Shown: positions 14,072-22,991 of the stretch, in pieces
Layout: each line of letters starts with the position of its first letter
How positions within the stretch are numbered: position 1 is the first letter of the stretch
Source: Dellaglioa kimchii
GTDB lineage: Bacteria; Bacillota; Bacilli; Lactobacillales; Lactobacillaceae
DNA: 64,000 bases
NCBI RefSeq assembly: GCF_046115505.1
Contig: NZ_CP170736.1
Coordinates: 1,302,001 to 1,366,000, forward strand
Direction: 5' to 3'
The notes under the pieces: generated by a model
Seen by the model: the letters and a program-made list of their open reading frames with translations, nothing else
What the model was told of the DNA's origin: nothing
Databases searched by the model: none
Position numbers and translations under genes: made by a program

Positions 14072-14857
14072 TTATTTGTTTGTGATGTCGCTACCAAAAT
14101 ATTTTTTTGATAGTTTTGATAATGAGCCATCAGCACGTAATTCTTTAAGTGCTTTGTTTAATTCTTTTTGTAATTTTGGGTTATCCTGTTGGATTAAGCC
14201 AGCTACTTTTAATGCTGGAATTTCAGAACCTGTTGAAATTGTTTTAATGTTCGTATCAGGTTTTTCTTTTAAGTATGAATAGACAGCATCGTTACTGTTA
14301 ATTGTACCATCAGCACGACCATCTAGGATTAAACTGATTGTATTTGCAAAATCATCCGTTGAGACAACGTCAGCACCAAGGCGTTCAGCGTCAGCTCCAT
14401 TTTCACTTGTAACTGTTTGCGCCATCTTTTTACCCTTAATATCTTTAATCGTTTTAATAGAAGAGTTATTTTTTTTGACGACTAAAATTGATTTTGAATA
14501 AATATAAGGTGATGTAAAGTTGTATTTATCTTGACGTTCTTTTGTAACACCAACGTTGTTTAAAACAACGTCGTATTTGTTAGCATCTAATCCTGCAACT
14601 AATGAATCCCATTTTGATTCGATAAATTTAGGCGTTAAATCCATTTTTTTAGCTAATTGTTTACCAAGATCAACTTCGAAACCAGTTAATTTATTGTTAC
14701 TATCGTGGTAACTATAAGGGCGGTAAGTACCTTCTAATCCGATTGTTAATGTACCCTTTGTTTGTGTTACATCGGATGCTGTATCTTTCGATTTACCGCA
14801 GGCGGTTAAAGCAAGAGCAATCAATAACACACTGGCAAGACTTAATATTTTTTTCAT
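14072..14857 (-). CDS. Extracellular solute-binding lipoprotein, cystine/polar amino acid type
   Basis: 261 residues. A lipoprotein signal peptide ends in ALALTACGKS, with Cys20 as the lipidation site. The mature part is a family 3 binding protein: GTLTIGLEGTYRPYSYHD, GFEVDLGKQLAKKM, then KWDSLVAGLDANKYDVVLNN. The sequence resembles TcyA/BspA-type cystine-binding proteins more than glutamine or histidine ones; this is recognition, not measurement. First gene of a three-gene operon, separated from the permease by an attenuator. It is divergent from mvaA, and the 117-bp gap between them must hold both promoters. Confidence 0.87.
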   Translation of the reverse strand: MKKILSLASVLLIALALTACGKSKDTASDVTQTKGTLTIGLEGTYRPYSYHDSNNKLTGFEVDLGKQLAKKMDLTPKFIESKWDSLVAGLDANKYDVVLNNVGVTKERQDKYNFTSPYIYSKSILVVKKNNSSIKTIKDIKGKKMAQTVTSENGADAERLGADVVSTDDFANTISLILDGRADGTINSNDAVYSYLKEKPDTNIKTISTGSEIPALKVAGLIQQDNPKLQKELNKALKELRADGSLSKLSKKYFGSDITNK

Positions 14858-14974
14858 TTTAGTACGCCCCTTTTTTTAAAAGTAATATATTATCTATCTA
14901 TAATAGCGTAAAATAAGCTAAGAAACCAATTATTTCTCTTACTAAAAGTAAAAACAACAAAAAGGACTAAGGTA

Positions 14975-16243
14975 ATGACAAAATTTATAAAATTTTATCA
15001 AAAAAAATGGCATTATAGATTAATAACCTTATTAAATGACGATCTTATTTCAGATGATGAAAAAACAGAAATAGAAACGCATGCGCTAAACCATGAATTA
15101 GGGGATCAGATAACTGAAAATTATATAGCAGATTTTACCTTACCAGAAGGTATTGCGTTTAATTATTTAGTTGATGGAAAAAAGATGACGGTCCCAATGG
15201 TAACTGAAGAACCTTCTGTTATTGCGGCAAATAATAATGGGGCCAAAATAATTGCAACTGCGGGTGGATTTACAACAAAAATTGAATCACGCTTAATGAT
15301 AGGTCAAGTTATTTTAGAAAATATTGATGATGCGGATAACGTTATCAACCAAATTAATGAACATCAATTGGATTTAATTAAAATAGCGAATACTGCTCGT
15401 CCTTCACTTGTAAAACGAGGTGGTGGCGCACGTTGGGTCAGAGTTCGAAAACTAGCAGCTGATTTAATTTCGGTAGATTTAGCAATAGACGTTCAAGAAG
15501 CAATGGGCGCCAACAGTGTAAATACAATGATGGAGGCAGTGGGCGAAACCCTGCAAACACAGTTTAAACAAGACGTTCTTATGAGTATTCTATCCAACTA
15601 TGCAACAGACTCATTAGTTGAATCGAGCTGTTCAATTCCTTTTACGTTGTTAGATTCTGCAGGAATTAGTGGTGAACACATAGCTAAGAAAATTGTCTCA
15701 GCAAGTCGATTGGCTCAACTTGACCCATATCGTGCCGTCACACATAATAAAGGTATTATGAATGGGATTGATGCGGTTCTAATTGCTTTGGGAAACGACT
15801 GGCGTGCCGTTGAAGCAGGTGCCCATGCTTATGCTAGCAAAGATGGCCAGTATCGTGGCTTGACGAAATGGTCGATAGTCAGTGATAATTTAGTTGGCAT
15901 AATTAAATTACCAATGCCCATAGGAGTTGTTGGGGGTTCGATTGATATTGTCCCAATGGTTAAAATTAATAAAAAAATGATGGGTATTAAATCAGCAAAA
16001 GAGCTTGCTAGCTTAGTTGCAAGTGTTGGGTTAGCTCAAAATTTAGCGGCTCTTAAGGCACTTGTTTCTGAGGGCATTCAAAAGGGACATATGGGTCTTC
16101 AACTAAAATCATTAGCAGTTAAAGTTGGCGCTGTAGACGAAGAAGTGGCACAATTAACAGAGTTATTAAAAAATGAGAATCGACCAGATACAGAGGTTGC
16201 AACAAAAAAATTAAATGAATTAAGAAAAAAAGGGGATAATTAA
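14975..16243 (+). CDS. mvaA: Hydroxymethylglutaryl-CoA reductase, class II (degradative type)
   Basis: 422 residues. It makes mevalonate from HMG-CoA in the mevalonate route to isoprenoids, the route used by lactic acid bacteria. Expected catalytic groups are visible: Glu in TEEPSVIAANNNGAK near residue 78, Lys in THNKGIMNGIDAV near 263, Asp in ALGNDWRAVEAGAHAY near 278, and His in KGHMGLQLKSLA near 370. The nucleotide-binding part lies between. AAAGGACTAAGGTA precedes the ATG. Its stop lies directly next to the next ATG (TAA ATG), so the two are translated together. Confidence 0.93.
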   Translation: MTKFIKFYQKKWHYRLITLLNDDLISDDEKTEIETHALNHELGDQITENYIADFTLPEGIAFNYLVDGKKMTVPMVTEEPSVIAANNNGAKIIATAGGFTTKIESRLMIGQVILENIDDADNVINQINEHQLDLIKIANTARPSLVKRGGGARWVRVRKLAADLISVDLAIDVQEAMGANSVNTMMEAVGETLQTQFKQDVLMSILSNYATDSLVESSCSIPFTLLDSAGISGEHIAKKIVSASRLAQLDPYRAVTHNKGIMNGIDAVLIALGNDWRAVEAGAHAYASKDGQYRGLTKWSIVSDNLVGIIKLPMPIGVVGGSIDIVPMVKINKKMMGIKSAKELASLVASVGLAQNLAALKALVSEGIQKGHMGLQLKSLAVKVGAVDEEVAQLTELLKNENRPDTEVATKKLNELRKKGDN

Positions 16244-17218
16244 ATGGTTGAGATTACATTACACCAAAATACGCAAAATTTAATTACTAAAATTAAAGAA
16301 CAATTTGATGGAGAAATTAAAATTCAATTTGGTAGCGAAAAAGTTGGATTTATTAAGCATCAACAAGTAGAATCCCGGTTAGAAGATGGAAATTTTATCA
16401 TTAATGTGACTGATATTACAGCACCTGATTACTTGATTTCGCATGAACTATTCCATTTTTTCTTGCAACTTAATCAGGCACCTGAATTAATGTTAAAAAT
16501 GACAACGGATGATTTTAACATCGACGATAAAATCAATGCGACAGCTGTTCAACTTTATGATACGGTTTTACATGGAACTATTTTTAGATTACAAGAAGAA
16601 AATGGGTTTATTGATGATAATATTAGAGAATTATTCTATCAAGGAATCTTGGCAACAGTGACTGCTGAACCTAAAGAAGGTAGTGGCCCAGATGAATGGG
16701 GAATGTACCGATTAATCACACTTTTAGATGCTTTGGTATTCTTTCAAAATGAAGATATGGAACAAATTACTGAAAAATTCTTAGAATTTTATCCTATCGC
16801 AACAGATGCTGCACTTAAATTATTGGAAATCTTAACATCTAACGACTTGCGTGCACCTTTTGAAGCTCGCCGAGCAACGGTTGCCTTATTTAAAGCTTTC
16901 GATGCACAACTTGAAGCGTGGAAATTACCAAAAATGTACTTAAATACGTTTGCAACGTTAACACCAGTTTTCAGCGAACGTCAATTAAAATTAGAGGTAC
17001 GTCAATTGTTTGATATTATGCATTCTGAATTTAAAAGTAATGTTAATTTCGCGTCAGCTTACGTCGGTATTCAAAAGAATGACCAACAAAATGCATTTGT
17101 TATTACAGTACCTAGAAATGCGGATTCGAAAGAGGTTATTTTACGTACGTACGATATGACAGTGCTAGAATTAATGCAAACAATTAAGATGCGCTTTATA
17201 GTTAGAACTGCTGAATAA
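16244..17218 (+). CDS. Uncharacterised protein with HExxH motif (annotated IpaB/EvcA-like in lactobacilli)
   Basis: 324 residues with no signal peptide or membrane segment. The clearest feature is HELFHFF at residues 67-73, an HExxH pattern that in many proteins binds zinc in a metallopeptidase. The context (PDYLISHELFHFFLQL) is like a helix carrying such a motif. No clear third ligand could be assigned. Lactobacilli carry similar genes under the uninformative name IpaB/EvcA family, as far as I recall. It abuts mvaA and overlaps the NUDIX gene by one base (TAATG), so it belongs to a tightly coupled four-gene unit. Function is unknown; peptidase activity is a guess. Confidence 0.6.
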   Translation: MVEITLHQNTQNLITKIKEQFDGEIKIQFGSEKVGFIKHQQVESRLEDGNFIINVTDITAPDYLISHELFHFFLQLNQAPELMLKMTTDDFNIDDKINATAVQLYDTVLHGTIFRLQEENGFIDDNIRELFYQGILATVTAEPKEGSGPDEWGMYRLITLLDALVFFQNEDMEQITEKFLEFYPIATDAALKLLEILTSNDLRAPFEARRATVALFKAFDAQLEAWKLPKMYLNTFATLTPVFSERQLKLEVRQLFDIMHSEFKSNVNFASAYVGIQKNDQQNAFVITVPRNADSKEVILRTYDMTVLELMQTIKMRFIVRTAE

Positions 17219-17697
17219 TGACTGATTTAGCAAAATATAATTTAGCTGTTATCACATCTGGAAACAATATTTTATTATTAAATCGTTTGAAAAAACCATA
17301 TGTTGGTCTTTGGAATGGAATTGGTGGTAAACGTGAGTCTCAAGAATCTGAACTTGCAGGGATGCTTCGTGAATTATTTGAAGAAACGGGCATTAAAGTT
17401 GTTGATTCTCAATGCGTATCTACGGGTTATCTTGAATGGTCAGTGGACGACAAATACCAAGCTACAATAGCGTTATTTCATGTCTCTTTACAACAACCAT
17501 TTGGAAAGCAATATCCCCAGAGAACACGAGAAGGTATTTTAGCAGATTTTCCAGTTGAATGGGCTTTGAATATGCAAAACGTTGGACTAACACCTGATTT
17601 AGTTCCTGTGTTACCCTATATTTTAAAGGATGAATTTCATCGATATTTGACAAATTTTAATGGTTCACAATTAGTTGATTTTAAAATTAAATTATAG
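17218..17697 (+). CDS. NUDIX hydrolase (MutT/8-oxo-dGTP diphosphatase type)
   Basis: 159 residues. The NUDIX box is complete from residue 38: GGKRESQESELAGMLREL followed by FEETGI, matching G-x5-E-x7-REU-x-EE-x-GU. Members cleave nucleoside diphosphates linked to other groups, often oxidised dNTPs. The substrate here cannot be read. Its ATG overlaps the stop of the preceding gene (TAATG), and it is followed directly by a small membrane protein gene. Confidence 0.88.
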   Translation: MTDLAKYNLAVITSGNNILLLNRLKKPYVGLWNGIGGKRESQESELAGMLRELFEETGIKVVDSQCVSTGYLEWSVDDKYQATIALFHVSLQQPFGKQYPQRTREGILADFPVEWALNMQNVGLTPDLVPVLPYILKDEFHRYLTNFNGSQLVDFKIKL

Positions 17698-17714
17698 TGA
17701 AGGACTGTTGTAAA

Positions 17715-18047
17715 ATGATTGAACACAGTGAAATTTTTACTCGATTAAATAATCTAAAGACTAGATTACAATGGCTAACTTATTTTCAGCGGTTTTTTGA
17801 TTTCATACTATTTTACTTTGGTTTTTCTAGTTTTTTTGGTGGAAATCCAATAACATTATTTGGAACAGTGTTCACAAAAGGTGAAGGGTTACTACTAACG
17901 TTGATGGTTGCGGCAATAACGTTTAGTATCACGGCACTGAAACAAGATCCAAGACGGGTTGGGCGGATTTTAATTACCATTTTAGATGGTCAGCTATCTG
18001 AAAAAGAAATTATGATTATTCGCCAATTTCAAAAATATGCACGCTAA
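17715..18047 (+). CDS. Small uncharacterised membrane protein
   Basis: 110 residues starting at ATG 17715. AAGGA at 17700-17704 is correctly spaced for this start; a GTG at 17697 in the same frame would lie upstream of that RBS and is not preferred. Two hydrophobic stretches are seen, around FFDFILFYFGFSSFF and GLLLTLMVAAITFSI, and the ends are charged. Last gene of the mvaA-HExxH-NUDIX unit and followed by a terminator. I do not recognise the family. Confidence 0.7.
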   Translation: MIEHSEIFTRLNNLKTRLQWLTYFQRFFDFILFYFGFSSFFGGNPITLFGTVFTKGEGLLLTLMVAAITFSITALKQDPRRVGRILITILDGQLSEKEIMIIRQFQKYAR

Positions 18048-18051
18048 TTTT

Positions 18052-18094
18052 AAAAGAGATAGTCTGTGTGAAACTCACGGACTGTCTCTTTTTA
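18052..18094 (+). terminator. Terminator ending the mvaA operon
   Basis: AAAGAGATAGTCTGTG pairs with CACGGACTGTCTCTTT around TGAAACT and is followed by T5. Confidence 0.88.
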
Positions 18095-18195
18095 TTGCTT
18101 AAAATTGGCTTAAAACTATGATATACTGTTAAGGAGTTTATACAGAACGAATGTTAAAAAACACATGAAATACGATACGGAAAGGGTCTTAAAAA

Positions 18196-20229
18196 ATGAC
18201 AGAAAAACCCACATTTTATTTAACAACACCAATTTATTATCCATCTGGTAAATTACATATTGGAAATTCATACACAACAATTGCGTGTGACGTCTTAGCA
18301 CGTTACAAACGCCAAAAAGGTTATGATGTTTTCTTCTTAACGGGAACAGATGAACATGGTTTGAAAATCGAACAAAAAGCTGAAGAATTAGGGACAACAC
18401 CACAAGCTTATGTCGACGGTATGGCTAGTGATATTAAAGAATTATGGAAAACCCTTGAAATTACAAATGATAAATTTATTCGAACAACAGATGAACAACA
18501 TGAAAAAGCTGTGCAATATATTTTCGATAAATTGCTTAAACAAGGCGATATTTATTTAGGAGAATACGAAGGCTGGTACTCTGTTTCTGATGAAGAATTC
18601 TTTACAGAATCACAGTTGGCTGAAGTTTTCCGTGATGACGACGGTAAGATGATTGGTGGTAAAGCACCAAGTGGTCACGAAGTTTCATTAGTTAAAGAAG
18701 AATCATATTTCTTTAAAATGAGTAAATATGCAGATCGTTTACTAAAATATTATGAAGATCATCCTGATTTTATTCAACCAGAATCACGTAAAAATGAAAT
18801 GATAAATAATTTCATTAAACCTGGTTTGGAAGATCTTGCTGTATCTAGAACGACGTTTAACTGGGGCGTAAAAGTTAAAAGTAATCCTAAACATGTTGTT
18901 TATGTTTGGATTGACGCTTTAGCAAACTATATTACAGCTTTGGGTTATGGTTCAGATGATACTGAACTATTTGATAAATATTGGCCTGCAGATGTACAAA
19001 TGGTTGGTAAAGAAATCGTGCGTTTCCATACGATTTACTGGCCAATTATTTTGATGGCGCTCGATTTACCTTTACCAAAACAAATTTTTGGTCATGGTTG
19101 GTTATTAATGAAAGACGGTAAAATGTCTAAATCAAAAGGTAACGTTATCTATCCAGAAATGTTAGTCGAACGTTACGGATTGGATGAACTCCGTTACTAC
19201 TTAATGCGCGCTGTACCATTTGGTAATGATGGTGTCTTCACACCAGAAGACTTTGTTTCACGTGTTAATTTTGACTTAGCTAATGATTTAGGGAACTTAT
19301 TAAATAGAACTGTTGCAATGATTAACAAATACGATGGTGGTAAAATTCCAGCATTAAAGGGTAACGTAACTGAATTTGATGGAGACTTAGGTCAAACAGC
19401 TGAAGATACAATTACGGAATATACTGAACTAATGGATAAAATGGAATTCTCAGATGGATTAAATGCTATCTGGAAATTAGTTGCTAGAACAAATAAATAT
19501 ATTGATGAAACACAACCATGGGTTTTAGCTAAAGATGAAGCACGTAAAGCTGAACTTGATAGTGTTATGGTACATTTAGCAGCTAGTTTACGTGTGATTG
19601 CTGTCTTAATCCAACCTATCATGACACATGCACCTAAAGAAATTTTTGAACAATTAGGTTTAGATACAGCAGATATGGCTATTGAAGAATTAAACTACTC
19701 TGATTTCCCAATGGACAGCGTCGTTGTTGAAAAAGGAACGCCTATTTTCCCACGCTTAGATGTTGAAGAAGAGATTGCCTATATTAAAGATCAAATGACA
19801 GTTTCAGATAAGAAGAAAGGGCGTAAAGCAATGGCAGTTAACGATACAGCAGATTCTTTAGATTGGAATCCAGAAAATGTGGCTTTAAACTTAACGTTAC
19901 CTCAAACAACATTTGATCAATTTGAACCAAATGAATTAAAAGTTGCTGAAATCATTCAAGTTGAAAAAGTACAAAATGCTGACAGATTACTGAAGTTTAG
20001 ATTAGATGCTGGTGATCCTGATCATCGTCAAATCTTATCTAGTGTAGCAGAATTTTATCCTGAAACAGATGTCTTATTAGGAAAAAAAGTTGTGATTGTT
20101 GCAAACTTAAAACCTCGTAAGATGAAGGGCGAAATTAGCCAAGGGATGATTCTATCTGCAGAATACGATGGCAAATTAAAATTAATCACCGTTGATGAAG
20201 ATATTAAAAATGGCGCAATTGTAGGCTAA
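18196..20229 (+). CDS. metG: Methionyl-tRNA synthetase
   Basis: 677 residues. Class I catalytic domain with YYPSGKLHIGNSYTTIACD near residue 14 (HIGH-type) and LMKDGKMSKSKGNVIYPEM near 305 (KMSKS). The zinc-knuckle cysteines of the E. coli form are absent, as in the Bacillus type. The last 110 residues (FEPNELKVAEIIQVEKVQNA through VANLKPRKMKGEISQGM) form the OB-fold tRNA-binding domain that dimerises the enzyme. AAAGGGTC lies before the ATG. No T-box was seen in the 100-bp leader. A terminator follows. Confidence 0.96.
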   Translation: MTEKPTFYLTTPIYYPSGKLHIGNSYTTIACDVLARYKRQKGYDVFFLTGTDEHGLKIEQKAEELGTTPQAYVDGMASDIKELWKTLEITNDKFIRTTDEQHEKAVQYIFDKLLKQGDIYLGEYEGWYSVSDEEFFTESQLAEVFRDDDGKMIGGKAPSGHEVSLVKEESYFFKMSKYADRLLKYYEDHPDFIQPESRKNEMINNFIKPGLEDLAVSRTTFNWGVKVKSNPKHVVYVWIDALANYITALGYGSDDTELFDKYWPADVQMVGKEIVRFHTIYWPIILMALDLPLPKQIFGHGWLLMKDGKMSKSKGNVIYPEMLVERYGLDELRYYLMRAVPFGNDGVFTPEDFVSRVNFDLANDLGNLLNRTVAMINKYDGGKIPALKGNVTEFDGDLGQTAEDTITEYTELMDKMEFSDGLNAIWKLVARTNKYIDETQPWVLAKDEARKAELDSVMVHLAASLRVIAVLIQPIMTHAPKEIFEQLGLDTADMAIEELNYSDFPMDSVVVEKGTPIFPRLDVEEEIAYIKDQMTVSDKKKGRKAMAVNDTADSLDWNPENVALNLTLPQTTFDQFEPNELKVAEIIQVEKVQNADRLLKFRLDAGDPDHRQILSSVAEFYPETDVLLGKKVVIVANLKPRKMKGEISQGMILSAEYDGKLKLITVDEDIKNGAIVG

Positions 20230-20236
20230 ATAAAGT

Positions 20237-20275
20237 AAGGACTGGAAACAAAACTTGGTTTTGCTCTAGTCCTTC
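20237..20275 (+). terminator. Terminator after metG
   Basis: AAGGACTGGA and the inner AAAC pair with GTTT and TCTAGTCCTT; a short T-rich tail follows. Downstream genes begin 30 bp later. Confidence 0.72.
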
Positions 20276-20307
20276 TTCATTTTACTGCTAGAAAGGAGAG
20301 GTATTCC

Positions 20308-21078
20308 ATGGAAATATTTGACACACATACACATATTAATTCTGATGAATTTAAAACAGAAATTCCTGAAGTTATTGAGCGCGCGCAAGCATTTGACGTG
20401 ACTAAAATGGCAATTGTTGGATTCGATCAACCAAGTATTTTGAAATCGCTAGAACTATCAAAAATCTATCCGAATTTATATTCTATAATTGGTTGGCATC
20501 CAGAAGAGGCAAAAACCTACACACCAGAGACTGAAAAAGTTTTAATAGAACAATTACAGTCGCCAAAAGTTGTCGCAATGGGTGAAATGGGCCTAGATTA
20601 CCATTGGGATACGTCTCCAATTGAAACGCAGAAAAAAGTTTTCAAACGTCAGGTTGAGATTGCGAAGGAGTTGGAATTACCAATTTCTATTCATAATCGA
20701 GACGCCTTTGAGGATGTTTATACAATCCTGAAAGAAGCTGATATTCGTGATATTGGTGGCATTATGCATAGCTTTAATGGTGATGCAAAATGGGCAGAGA
20801 AATTCTTAGACTTAGGGATGCATTTATCCTATAGTGGTATTGTGACTTATAATAGTGCTAAAGAAGTTCATGAAGCAGTTAAAGCGACACCAAGAAACCG
20901 AATTTTAATTGAAACAGATGCGCCATATTTAACGCCAGAACCTTATAGAGGTCAGCGCAATGAACCAGGATACACAAGATATGTCTTGGAAGCTGTCGCA
21001 AAAATTCGAGAGAGTTCAAGTATTGATATGGCAGCGGCAACATTTAAAAATGCCGAAAACTTATTTAGGATAGGGTAA
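20308..21078 (+). CDS. TatD-family metal-dependent DNase
   Basis: 256 residues, a TIM-barrel hydrolase of the TatD/YcfH/YabD type. Metal ligands are visible: DTHTHIN at residues 5-11, the acidic residue in MGEMGLDYHWD near 95, His in SIHNRDAFEDV near 130, His in MHSFNG near 154, and ETDAPYLTPEPYRG near 204. Family members are 3'-5' exonucleases or D-aminoacyl deacylase-like enzymes. A strong RBS AAAGGAGAGG precedes the ATG. It begins the tatD-rnmV-rsmA cluster conserved across Firmicutes, which processes 5S rRNA and methylates 16S rRNA. Confidence 0.9.
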   Translation: MEIFDTHTHINSDEFKTEIPEVIERAQAFDVTKMAIVGFDQPSILKSLELSKIYPNLYSIIGWHPEEAKTYTPETEKVLIEQLQSPKVVAMGEMGLDYHWDTSPIETQKKVFKRQVEIAKELELPISIHNRDAFEDVYTILKEADIRDIGGIMHSFNGDAKWAEKFLDLGMHLSYSGIVTYNSAKEVHEAVKATPRNRILIETDAPYLTPEPYRGQRNEPGYTRYVLEAVAKIRESSSIDMAAATFKNAENLFRIG

Positions 21079-21079
21079 T

Positions 21080-21652
21080 ATGCAGAAAATTAGAGAAGTA
21101 ATCGTAGTTGAAGGTCGCGATGACACAAAACGTATCCATTTAGCTGTTAATGCAGATACGATTGAAACACGCGGCTCAGCTATTAGTGATGAAACGTTAG
21201 ACCAAATTGAATTGTTGCAAGAAACTCGAGGCGTAATTGTATTTACGGATCCTGATTTTTCGGGTGAAAAAATTCGTAAGACTATTTCAGCACGAGTTCC
21301 AAATGTGCAGCATGCTTTTCTTAAAAAAAGTGAAGCTGTCCCAGATCATAAAGGGAGTTTAGGCGTTGAACATGCTTCAGTTGAAGCAATTCGCGAGGCA
21401 CTAGATCACTTGTATACAGAAATGCCTGATGGCGAAACATTGATCAGCTTAGAGGATTTACAAACGGCGGGACTGATTGCCGGGCCAGATGCCAAAGCTA
21501 AGCGTGAAAAATTAGGTGAGTACCTCAAAATTGGTTACACAAATGGAAAACAACTATACAACCGATTGAAACTATTTCAAATTTCACCAGAAGAGTTCGT
21601 CGACGCTTTGCAAGAAATTAACGAGACAATAACGGAGGAAAAACATGGCTAA
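21080..21652 (+). CDS. rnmV: Ribonuclease M5
   Basis: 190 residues. It matures the 5S rRNA. An N-terminal Toprim domain carries the catalytic Glu in IVVEGRDDTKRI and the acidic pair in VIFTDPDFSGEKIR, and a C-terminal RNA-recognition domain follows. It starts two bases after tatD and overlaps rsmA by 8 bp, so all three are co-translated. The three-gene order is standard for low-GC Gram-positive bacteria. Confidence 0.95.
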   Translation: MQKIREVIVVEGRDDTKRIHLAVNADTIETRGSAISDETLDQIELLQETRGVIVFTDPDFSGEKIRKTISARVPNVQHAFLKKSEAVPDHKGSLGVEHASVEAIREALDHLYTEMPDGETLISLEDLQTAGLIAGPDAKAKREKLGEYLKIGYTNGKQLYNRLKLFQISPEEFVDALQEINETITEEKHG

Positions 21653-22544
21653 CAATGATGTGCCAGACATTGCTTCACCTATTAGAACTAAAGCAATTAT
21701 GGAAACGTATGGTTTAACTTTTAAAAAGAGTTTAGGCCAAAATTTTTTAACAGATAAAAATGTACTAATGAATATTGTGGACGCTGGAGATATTACGGCT
21801 GAAGATGATGTTATCGAAATTGGACCTGGTATTGGCTCATTAACTGAACAATTAGCTAGACGTGCACATCATGTTTTAGCAATTGAAATTGACCAAAATT
21901 TGATTCCTGTGCTTGGTGAAACACTAAGTCCGTATGATAATGTTGATATTGTGGAGCAAGATATTTTAAAAGCTAACTTACCAGCGTTAGTAGAAGAACA
22001 TTTTGATGGACAGCATCCATTAAAATTAGTCGCTAATTTACCTTATTACATTACGACGCCCATTATCATGCATTTACTAGAAACAGCGGTTAAATTAGAT
22101 AAAATCGTTGTTATGATGCAAAAAGAAGTGGCAGAACGAATCGCAGCTGATCCAGGTAGTCGTACATATGGATCACTAACGGTAGCCGTTCAATATGAAA
22201 TGGATGCTGAAGTCGCATTTGTTGTTCCAAGAACCGTCTTTATTCCACAACCTAATGTTGATTCAGCTATTATTGTCTTGAATCAAAAAGAAGGCGACGT
22301 TGAACGCCCAATTAGTGAAAAGGTCTTCTTTAAATTAGTTAAAGGGAGTTTCCAACATCGACGTAAAAGTTTATGGAACAATTTGCAATCAATTTATGGT
22401 AAAACGCCCGAAATTCGTGAAGCATTACAAGCAGCATTGGATGCATCAGAAATTTCTGCTCAAATTCGTGCTGAAAAACTAAGTATTCATGAATTTATTG
22501 TTTTATCTAACAATCTTATCAAAGTAGAAGAGAAATTTAATTAA
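21645..22544 (+). CDS. rsmA: 16S rRNA dimethyladenosine transferase
   Basis: 299 residues, KsgA/RsmA family. It dimethylates two adjacent adenines near the 3' end of 16S rRNA with S-adenosylmethionine. SAM motif I is VIEIGPGIGSLTEQL near residue 63, the catalytic motif IV is LVANLPYYITTPI near 130, and the N-terminus contains KSLGQNFLTDKNVL. Overlaps rnmV by 8 bp with GGAGGAAAAAC as RBS. Target 16S rRNA lies in this same window. Confidence 0.95.
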   Translation: MANNDVPDIASPIRTKAIMETYGLTFKKSLGQNFLTDKNVLMNIVDAGDITAEDDVIEIGPGIGSLTEQLARRAHHVLAIEIDQNLIPVLGETLSPYDNVDIVEQDILKANLPALVEEHFDGQHPLKLVANLPYYITTPIIMHLLETAVKLDKIVVMMQKEVAERIAADPGSRTYGSLTVAVQYEMDAEVAFVVPRTVFIPQPNVDSAIIVLNQKEGDVERPISEKVFFKLVKGSFQHRRKSLWNNLQSIYGKTPEIREALQAALDASEISAQIRAEKLSIHEFIVLSNNLIKVEEKFN

Positions 22545-22590
22545 CTTCTTATTGAACTACTGATGTTCGATGTGGTATAATTGCAAATCT

Positions 22591-22617
22591 TGTGAAACTA
22601 TGGTATGATGTTTCACA
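22591..22617 (+). promoter_or_regulatory. Inverted repeat between promoter and start of veg
   Basis: TGTGAAAC (22591-22598) and GTTTCACA (22610-22617) are perfect 8-bp arms around an 11-bp centre. They lie downstream of a TATAAT (22575-22580) with an upstream TTGAAC, and just before the veg RBS. It could be an operator or an mRNA hairpin. The regulator is unknown. Confidence 0.55.
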
Positions 22618-22636
22618 TAAGAAGGTGAAGCCCATC

Positions 22637-22873
22637 ATGCCAGAAACTTTAGCCAGCATCAAAGGTACATTAGATGCCCAAGTCGGAAAAAATTTAACGG
22701 TAGTTGCTCAAGCCGGTAGAAAGAAAACTACAGAACGTAAGGGGATTTTACGTGAAACATTCCCAGCTATTTTTGTAGTCGATTTAAACCAAGATGAGAA
22801 TTCATTCGAGCGCGTTTCATATAGCTACACAGACGTACTAACAAAAAACATTGAAATTGATTTTGAAGATTAA
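22637..22873 (+). CDS. veg: Veg protein
   Basis: 78 residues from ATG 22637 (RBS GAAGGTGA at 22621). The protein opens MPETLASIKGTLDAQVG and contains GRKKTTERKGILRET and DENSFERVSYSYTDVLT, which match Bacillus Veg closely. Veg is a small, highly expressed cytoplasmic protein linked to biofilm matrix gene expression in Bacillus; its biochemical role is still unsettled. An in-frame upstream ATG at 22601 would start inside the inverted repeat and is not favoured. Position between rsmA and ispE is the usual Firmicute order. Confidence 0.92.
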   Translation: MPETLASIKGTLDAQVGKNLTVVAQAGRKKTTERKGILRETFPAIFVVDLNQDENSFERVSYSYTDVLTKNIEIDFED

Positions 22874-22881
22874 AAATAAGT

Positions 22882-22935
22882 ATAAAAGCCTAAGTAGGGA
22901 TGTTTTTAGAACATCTTAACTTAGGCTTTTATTTT
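22882..22935 (+). terminator. Terminator after veg
   Basis: AAAAGCCTAAGT pairs with ACTTAGGCTTTT, with an inner GATGT/ACATC pairing and a T-rich tail. Confidence 0.85.
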
Positions 22936-22991
22936 TAGAAATAATTAGTATAATTAGAGTTAATTAAGGACGTATAGGATTAGGTGAGAAC

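Noticed and set aside
18094..18195. A T-box or SAM riboswitch before metG
   Set aside because: No T-box core sequence, and the leader is too short for either element.
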